NCBI GenBank assembly: GCA_025716815.1
Contig: JAIXMN010000004.1
Location: 62,001 to 126,000 of the forward strand
Length of the DNA: 64,000 nt
Direction: 5' to 3'
From: Dichotomocladium elegans
Lineage: Eukaryota; Mucoromycota; Mucoromycetes; Mucorales; Lichtheimiaceae
Positions 56,401 to 64,000 of this stretch are shown here, one piece after another. Made by a program: the position numbers and the translations under genes. Under the pieces are notes generated by a model, which saw nothing but the letters and a program-made list of their open reading frames with translations, made no database searches and was not told where the DNA came from. How positions within the stretch are numbered: position 1 is the stretch's first letter; every line of letters begins with the position of its first letter.

Positions 56401-57879
56401 CCAGCATTTAATTGATCACTTACTGTAACACAATATTTTAAGTTTGGAACAGATTCATGCAGCCCAACTCTGGTCTTCGCTGTCCGAAAAGCGGTATAAC
56501 ATTTTGCATACAGGTCCCAACTGCCATTTCAGCTTTATTACAAGTCAAAGAATGGTAATCAGGCAATACTATTACCCCCATCCCTGGTTCGAAACGACCA
56601 GAATCTCTGCATGCGGGGCTATGTCCTATAACGTAGGAACCGTGTACATGGATACTTATTTAATATGATGAACATATTTTGACGTAAGCGTGCTTGCATT
56701 CTTATAAACCTTGTATGTGCCCAAGCAACATATTGCATATGAACAGCAGCAACGATAGTAGATATATCAGCTTTTATAGAATTATTGACAGATCAGATTG
56801 ACCAATACATTAGTAAATGCTGATTTGATCCAAGCAACTGGTCAGATTGTAGAGCCCTGGACCTCATACTCAATTACCAATGCTCGAAGAGGAGGGTTGT
56901 TGACATAACTTATATTAGTGATTGGTCTGATATGTAAAAAGTTGGTAATGATCTGTGGATATATTATGAGGTGAAAAATATATGACTTTGCTTAGACGGA
57001 TGGCCTAAAGATGACGCTGCGTAATCCCATGATAGTCTAATTTCTCAAGATCGGGGGGGGCACCATTGACCATTCGCTGGCACTTGTTGGCTGAGGGTGT
57101 GTTCGGACATCGGGAAGAATTGCTGATAGGAAACTTTTGCTTGGACTAGTTCTTACGCCAACTATATTTTGAGACGCTTCTTAATATTATTTACCTGCAA
57201 CCGGAACATAAACTTTACGACGTCCACAAGCTTGTTGCTTGATAATAGCGAAGCTTAAACTCATGTTTTATGCAAAGATTGCATATCGTAAAAGCAACAG
57301 CCTTCTTTTCCAGTCTTTATGCCCAGGGACCATACGTGCGAACGTTGAGCAGAACAATTAGTGTTTGTTAGCAGAAGGGATTAAAACTCTCAGCCTTCTA
57401 GAAAATGCATATCGCGCGCATGTACAAAGTAGACCCTGTGATGGTCCAAAAGGCTATACTCGCCAAAGGACACAATTGTAGTATGCGATAAACCATCCGC
57501 AAGACCGCAAAGTGCCTTTCATATGCCCTTACCAGTCCCGTGATTTATATTCTGTTGAATATGGACTCGAGGCCTCCAAGAAGAACTACATACGGTCGGT
57601 TTGTACAAGTGCTATGCTGTCCACTTTGCTACTCATCTTTGTCCCTCTCTCGCCATAAGCGGATTGATTTCGCCTGCATCAAAACAGCGCACCATTCAAA
57701 GCGGTGCCGTTCAAGGATTCAACAACTGCTTCTAAGCACTGGTAGTTGTAGTTGCTCTCGTATCGCGAGCATCCAGCACTGTTATGTGAGATGACTTCTC
57801 TGAGTCTAACGAGAAGAGTATCAGTTGTAGTCATGCATAAAAAATGAAAACCTGAAATGGATACAAAACTCCCTCAAGA
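53458..57879. other. Gene-poor stretch; nothing recognised
   Basis: About 4.4 kb. From about 54.5 kb onward it becomes more AT-rich and transposon-like in texture, but no terminal repeats or conserved frames were found. Minus ORFs at 54976-55269 and 55546-55824 have protein-like composition but match nothing I know. Confidence 0.5.
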
Positions 57880-59081
57880 AGTCGGCCATGATGGCCGTTT
57901 CTAACTGGCCGGTGTGGGCTCTGGAAAAATGGCGTTGTACTATGACTACAAATATTAATATCATCCCTGGCGAGTGTCTGCTGATCTTGCGTTAAGTATT
58001 CAAATGACTCTGTTGATGTACTCTTTTGACAACACGTACAACTCGACAGGAATTCCCATCTGATGATGGATGTCATTTCCAGGAGAATTTTGAACATCTC
58101 TCCGTGGAAGGCGAAACCATGGAAATGGACTAGGCCATGGAGGGCTGACCAGGTGATGTCAACCGCACAGGTTCCATTAGCGCCTGAACGCAAGGCGATT
58201 TTCGCGTTTAATACCCTGAACACGAAAGCCGAGGAGAAAGAGGATGCATATCAGAGGCTGTCTTTGGAGGACGGGCCCGGGACTTGACCAAGAAGCGGCA
58301 AACAATGCCTGCGCAACCGCTAAAGACTAGTTCGGGAAGCGCCGCAAGTTGCGCAAGGCGAAGTATCTAACTGTTCCTAAGTTTTACACCTGGGACGAAA
58401 TCCAAGACCACCAGTCGCAACTTGGATAAAGGCACCCCCGTCAGATGACCAATATCATGTCCCTAAGGACTTGACTGTCCGGCAGATGGTTGGCTCTGTG
58501 TGTCGGCACATGGATAAGGTCATTCACTTATCGACCGAGATGCTTTTGCGTGGCTTTTTGAAAAGGGGGCTGAATGGGTGTGGTTTGCCCGTCGAGAAAC
58601 ACTGGGGTTACCTATTACCAAAATGTCTGAATGTCACCCAGAGCCTGTGTTACGATGCCGCACACAAGAGGAATCCCGACGATACTTGTGAAACCATGCG
58701 TGACAAGCTGGTCAAGAAGTCCGGTACCTCGCAGCAAAGATGATGAGGCATGGAAACCGTCCTTCATATGCAACAGAAGAAAGGCGAGAAGGGCAGATCC
58801 AATTCTCAGCGATTCTATTCACGGTGTGTCGAAGCAGGACTAGACCAGTACCACGTGCCCATGATAGTTGCTCTTTTGTCGTCGATGGAGAAGAAGCAAA
58901 TAGTATACAATTTTGGGTATCTACGCCATCAAAAGCGAATAGTATGAGAACCGTGCCGACCAACCAAAGCACAAACCAGTGCAATGGTTCCATCCGTATG
59001 GCACCGCCGCTTCCACGCACAGCCCGGTATAAGGAAGCAGCCATTCCTATGCAGCTAGTGGAGCGCATTCTTCGGCCTTAG
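57880..59081 (+). pseudogene. Unrecognised broken coding region, probably a decayed mobile element
   Basis: Plus-strand frames with protein-like composition follow each other with shifts and stops: APERKAIFAFNTLNTKAEEK (about 58180), LTVRQMVGSVCRHMDKVIHL (about 58471), GYLLPKCLNVTQSLCYDAAHKRN (about 58610), then QYHVPMIVALLSSMEKKQIV overlapping SFVVDGEEANSIQFWVS in another frame (about 58850-58940). I cannot assign a family. Confidence 0.35.
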
Positions 59082-59803
59082 ACAGGAGTTTTCGAAAAAA
59101 TAGAAATACTGCCGGTCAAAGGTAGCTACCTGTAGCTCGCAGGCAACTATATGCGCTGTAGAAGTGTTGGAACTCTTAGACTTGTGGGTACAACGGTCGA
59201 AATATGACGTGCGCATTCAAGGTCATGAATACTGCTGAAAGCAAAGCTTGCTGGTATTGGTGAAGAGAACTCTGAAATCCGCCATAACGGTCTGACGTTC
59301 AAATGGAAGGATGCTTCTATTGCGCTAGAATAAGAAAGCGCCGATGACCTTATCCCAGAAGACATTGGCGCTAGTACAGAAAAAGAACACGTGACCTTCC
59401 TAAATCTGATCCAAGATAGTTTGGATAAAATAGCCCAAATCATAGAAGGCTCTTTTTGAGCTTTATCTGAGGCAACCTGTTTTCGTAAATAATATGACAT
59501 TCCATAGACACGAAGACCACTCATCGAGGAAGCAACCATGAAGTGATTGGAGGATATCATTAGCCGAAATTCCAGATCATTGTGACCATCGGTGGAATAG
59601 CTCTTTTGCTACATTTGTGGGTGAGATCGTAGTCTTGTCGGAAAGAACTATGGAGGGGAGTATTGCTTCCAAAAAAGAATTATCTATCAGAACCGTTTAA
59701 GCTGGTGAAAGTGCGTGCATCCTAGAAAATACATTTATTAATGAAATCTACGATATTTGGCAATATTGCGGCACATCAAATGCACAAGGGAAACTGCGTT
59801 GAT

Positions 59804-59917
59804 CGTGTTCAATGGAACGTATTTGACAAAAGTGGCGATAACTGGGAACCATCTGAGAATTTTAGTGATCCTATGACAATTATCAAATACTGGAAACGTC
59901 TAGAACAAAAATCCTGA
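59804..59917 (+). pseudogene. Chromodomain fossil from a Ty3/gypsy element
   Basis: The plus-strand frame reads RVQWNVFDKSGDNWEP, SENFSDPMTIIKYWKRLEQK, then TGA. This aligns with the chromodomain ends of elements A and B (RVRWEGYGPEDDTWEP, IAKYWDRIQ). Nothing upstream of about 59750 continues it. About 180-250 bases downstream a TATAAAAATC block (60100-60110) may mark an LTR relic. Confidence 0.7.
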
Positions 59918-61339
59918 TAAGTTTATAGGACCACAGGTCAAAAGGAATCGCGAGAGCAAAATAATCTTACAAATAGATCTGACTAATAATAACACCTCCA
60001 GAGGCTGAAGCAAATACATCAGCCGTTAGCTCCAGTTCATACACACTGGACTCTATTATGTATTATGCAATAGCCATCCTTGGTTCCCGATCCGTTAGAA
60101 GGTATAAAAATCTATAGTGCAGCACGTAGTCAAAGTATGATCTTATTCTTTATATAGATTTTTCTTTATATTTCCGCTACGCACGCCTCAAATACTATGT
60201 CTGTAGAGACCTTTTTCAAACGGTGTTCATTCCCCTGCCTCCAGTTGCGGGGGAAACTGCTCCTTGCAGAGGTTAACATCGTTGCTGGCTGATCTGCTAA
60301 TCATCGATGGCTGACTTGCCTCCGATACAGCGTCAGTTGTCGTCGCGTTTCGCTTTGCTTCCTCTCCGACGGTATGAAGAGCCTCTTCGTTTGCCTGCAG
60401 ACCCATTTACACCCATAGAGGCCTCTGGCGCTTGGCTATCGTTAGCATAACACTACACCTCTTAAGTGAAACACCCTGTTAAAATTTGAACTTAAGAACT
60501 GTAGCAGTGAAAGAAAGCGTTTGCCTCGACGATGCGCGCCCCTGGGATTCTCCCAAGGGATTACCTCGCTATCGACAGCAGCCTACTTTCTGCGAGCGTA
60601 TTATATATGATTTTCCAAAGGGAAACACTGCCTTTATGCGAGCCTCACACATGATGTCTTTAAATTGCCCTGTCCAGTAGCATTTCGCTATAGTTTCGGT
60701 AATTTATGTTTTCTGGATGAATCGCTCGTCAGCAATTAGTAATGATTGTAAAATCATAGCAACAACGATCATATGACTCCTTTAGCCTAGAAATGAGAGT
60801 ATATATATATATATACAGCATTGATAAAGAGACCAGGTAGACAGTACTGCGAGTGGGTGGCACCAGAAGAAAAAGGAAGACGCGTGCTATCGTATGGGTT
60901 ATTTTCGGAATGAGCAGAATGGAAGTCTTGAGACGTTCCCGTACAGTGGGAATTGTAAGCTCTGCTCAACTGATAATCGGGGAAGTCTCGAGTTACGGCC
61001 CAACCCATCAAGCGTCGAAACGGCGACTAAATAGAAGAACCCGTTTTCTTGTATATAAAAAGTAAAATGAGTATAAAGGCATCTCTTACGTCAAGGGAGA
61101 ATTATTATGATTGGTGAAGAAGTTGATTAGGTTTGCGAACTACAAAATAGTACATAGCAAATATTCCGAGCCTACATAAATGCCCATGCGCGTCCGCTAA
61201 CACAGATGGTGGCAAGTGTTCCTCTTGGACGCTGCTGCGGAGCACATATCATCGCAATAGTACTGAGAAATACATGGGTTTTTCAACTAACGTCCATATT
61301 CTCCTACCTTGGTTGGCCACAGCCAACACTTGCATACGG
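59918..61339. other. No gene seen
   Basis: AT-rich, possibly holding an LTR relic just after the chromodomain fossil. A (TA)n run lies near 60799-60813. Confidence 0.5.
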
Positions 61340-61850
61340 ATTAAGGCACTCGGCCTGGGATTGTCACAGCGCTCAGCAATTCTTGTCATCAATGTCTCAT
61401 GGCTGGCAAAATTTTGAGCACTTGCCTTGACAACTTTCCAAAACTGCTCTATAGGATTCAGTTCTGGTAAAGGACGCTGGTATCCTCGGGAGTGAGTGTA
61501 TATTTGCCGATGTCCTTGTTTTGATGAGCTGGGGTATTATCTATCTTCACCAAGTAGCGCTCCTTCATCGCCGGGAACTTGTCCATATCATAACATGGGT
61601 GGCTTTGAGGAAGCAGGCAAAAGCGACCGGCCACAGTATCTTTGCTGCAAGAATTAGCATCGATCTTCTATGCCTTTGATGGGGTCGTCGTTGAGGTTTT
61701 GGTAGATTTCTTTTTTTTTAGGGGGGAACCAGCCGCATATTGACGTGGTATGCAGCAGACTCATCGAGAAAAAAAAAGACATAGCCATATTGGTAGGATC
61801 ATTGACATCGGTTTCCTTCAAGTTTGTTATCCAAGTACATCGTCCCATGA
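61340..61850 (-). pseudogene. Tc1/mariner-type transposase fossil
   Basis: Read on the minus strand with frame changes: FLDESAAYHVNMRLVPP (first Asp, about 61775-61725), then KFPAMKERYLVKIDNTPAHQ (second Asp, about 61590-61530), then RPLPELNPIEQFWKVVK (Glu, about 61485-61425). This is the DDE layout of IS630/Tc1-mariner enzymes. At least two frameshifts and a poly-A expansion break it. Confidence 0.75.
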
Positions 61851-62466
61851 AATTCTCTGGACTGTTTCTTTTCGCGGAAGCTTCGATATAAACCCGGTTG
61901 GATGATCGTCGATCTCTCGCATCTCAACGATCTGTGTGCATAATGTCCAACTCCCTTATGAGAAGACCACCCAACATGAACAGCTGATACCTTACATTTA
62001 GAAGTTTCTTGGATATAAGAAATTGGGCTATGGTAAGTCGGCCAGACTTTTCAAGGATATTCCGCCTTATCTAGCTCCACAGGCTCTGTTACATCCTCAT
62101 CGAAGATGTTGCGTTGGCGGATTTTTTCATAAAGAACGTTTAGGGGAGCTCATTGGAACTGTTGTGATAATATAAGATCAATAGAACCTATTCTGAACGT
62201 ACAGGGCGCTAGGTATCTATACTGCATGGCTCTTCTGCAACATCGAGATACTAAAGAGGTGGGTACTTGGCCAGTAAGTCGTGCTGTAAAAGAGCTGTCG
62301 TCTTGGCGGAATTTTGAAGCAAGGGGAGCGCTTTCTTTCGATTCGACGGGGGGGGGTTGTATTCGCATGAACATGTCAGAAAAAAAAAAGAGGGAGCGAG
62401 AGTCTGTGTGTTGTGTGCGTGTGCTTCGTTCTCCTTTTTATTATAGAAAGAAAAAAAAATAGCAAA

Positions 62467-63515
62467 ATGCCAATGTCTATGGCAAAACGGCGTTCTCTTC
62501 CCACACATGCGGAAAACAACAACACAGCTACTGAGCCTCTGCTTGTCGGCAATCATAATGACGTTGCAGTAATAGATGCCTCCACGACCGGACGTCATTA
62601 TAGCACCTTTCAGCCTTCATTACCTCCGCCATCGCGGAAACAGCCGAATCGCACCACGAAAATATCCCAAAAGCTCAAACTATTCCCAGAAGATGGCGAG
62701 CAAACTTTCCAGGATCGCCATGCCGAAGTGTATACCCAGCTGTCGCAGATTCCCCACGGGGATGCTCGGGAAGAGGCAAAACATGTCAGTCGGATGAACA
62801 AGGATGATCTCGCTCGTGTCACAGCTTACTGCACCGCATCGTATGGCCTCTTTTTCTTTTTATTTCGTCTTTACACATCGTTGCCAAGTATTCAATTGCT
62901 GATTCGGAGAATCGGGCGGGTATGTGCGTGTGTATGTCGATTATGTGGTTTTTTTTTCTCCCGTTTTGTAGAGGTTATCGGATGGACGCCTTGATAAAAT
63001 ATTTGCAGTCCAAGAGCAAGACACACGGGGCATCACCAAAACGGTTTGATGAATGGTAAAGACTAACTAATAAAGCTGCAGCCAATCCATCCGGTAAACT
63101 AAAAATGCGCAAAAAAAAGCCTTTATACGCCTTATTCGTTCCGATTTCCTCTCGCACCACCCAAACAGGATGATGTTGGCAAGGACAATGACGAAGCAGA
63201 GCATCAGCAGCAGCAGGAATTTCTTCCCGAGATGTTTATGTTTGATTATGGCGTCGTTGTCTTTTGGGGCATGACGTATCAGGATGAGCAACGAGTGCTC
63301 AAGGAACTTGCTCCATATGAAGATGCTAAACTAGGCAAGTCAGGATCGCCCTTCTTCGGAATGATTTGTGCCGGGTATGCTAACCCAAGGAGATCGTTGT
63401 TGGTTTAGACACTGATGATATCGAAGTGGAAGAATTTCGTTACTATTACAATGAAAACTGTCAACCTCGGTAACCCACCGTCATCGCATGCTTTGATACG
63501 CATCAGCTTACACAG

Positions 63516-63547
<32 letters not shown>

Positions 63548-64000
63548 CATATTAGAATTTACAATGACATTATCACCCTTCGCCATCCATCCAACTACCT
63601 TGTCAAGCTGACCATCGCCCATGCCATTGCCCAGAGTGTGAAAATGACGCTCTTTGAACGCCTGATAGACGACACCATCAATGAAACAAAGTACATTCCT
63701 CAGGTGATGGCCGAGAGTGGCAACATTCGCATGTCGCGCACCGCGATCACAAAGAAGATCGGTCAGCTCTTTATTATGCGGATCAACGTCAACCTCGTCT
63801 CCAACATCCTCGACACACCCGAAATCTTTTGGTCCGAGCCCGCTCTGGAGCCGCTCTACAGTGCCATCCGTGGCTATCTTGAGATCTCTCAGCGTGTCGA
63901 GCTGCTTAACCAACGTGTCGAGGTCATCAGTGATCTCCTGGACATGCTCAAGGACCACCTGAATAGCTCGCATAGTAAGTCGAAGAATTCGACGATCGCC
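62467..64000 (+). CDS. DUF155 family protein (Rmd1/Sif2-like), runs off right edge
   Basis: Exons: 62467-62840, 62972-63055, 63120-63334, 63409-63469, 63556 to at least 63974, where GTAAGT may open another intron. The start is the Met opening PMSMAKRRSLPTHAE. Motifs: QKLKLFPED, RVTAYCTASGYRMDALIKYL, CLYTPYSFRFPLAPPKQ, EMFMFDYGVVVFWGM, EVEEFRYYYNENCQPRIYNDIITL, then a long helical part (AIAQSVKMTLFERLIDDTI, RVELLNQRVEVISDLLDMLK). This is the DUF155 layout of yeast Rmd1/Rmd8 and fission yeast Sif2/3; family members carry a C-terminal membrane segment, which would lie beyond the window. The third intron starts GCAAGT (GC-AG). A (CA)n(TA)n tract fills intron 4. Confidence 0.9.
63516..63548. repeat. 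(CA)n(TA)n tract in intron 4 of the DUF155 gene
   Basis: Alternating CA then TA dinucleotides immediately before the acceptor region. Confidence 0.85.

Overview
The window looks like nuclear DNA of an early-diverging filamentous fungus, most probably a Mucoromycota/Mucorales species. This is inferred from short (about 60-100 nt) GT-AG introns, AT-rich spacers, the chromodomain Ty3/gypsy elements, a Fanzor nuclease and a BIOD-BIOA fusion. The species cannot be named from the sequence alone.

Region 1 (1-22.6 kb) is a pile of transposable elements. A Helitron Rep/helicase gene (minus strand) runs off the left edge. Next to it is a decayed DDE transposase, into which a chromodomain gypsy element (element A, 4630-17102) appears to have inserted. 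A was then broken by three insertions that can each be delimited to the base: a solo LTR (5470-5924, target duplication ATCAG), a DNA transposon with 29-bp perfect inverted ends and a TA duplication (7828-10594), and a complete gypsy element with LTRs that look identical (10640-16565, duplication GTGTT). To the right lie a truncated pogo-like end, two more LTRs, and a defective gypsy element D (18175-22554) that itself carries a solo LTR (21408-21804, duplication GGTAT).

Region 2 (25.1-33.4 kb) holds ordinary genes: a chromodomain-SET H3K9 methyltransferase (Clr4/SUV39 type), the DEAD-box helicase MAK5/DDX24, ribosomal protein eL18 and an ADCK1-type UbiB kinase. The heterochromatin writer sits about 2.5 kb from a cluster of chromodomain retroelements.

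Region 3 (34.2-37.9 kb) is again mobile: a Fanzor (eukaryotic TnpB-like) nuclease with one homopolymer frameshift and three compact hairpins just after its stop codon, an LTR with a pogo-type MITE inserted in it, and a transposase fossil.

Region 4 (38.3-53.5 kb) has metabolic and regulatory genes, all on the minus strand: the bifunctional biotin enzyme, a Sec14-like CRAL-TRIO protein, a peroxisomal D-amino-acid oxidase, a small bZIP factor, a 130-aa proline-rich protein and a Ser/His-rich protein ending in a WRKY/GCM1-like zinc finger. The last three have TATA boxes upstream.

Region 5 (53.5-62.4 kb) is gene-poor with transposon fossils, including a chromodomain remnant and a Tc1/mariner-type remnant. 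A DUF155 (Rmd1/Sif2-type) gene on the plus strand runs off the right edge.

Exon coordinates were worked out by eye from splice sites and reading frame. In all multi-exon models given in full the exon lengths sum to a multiple of three.
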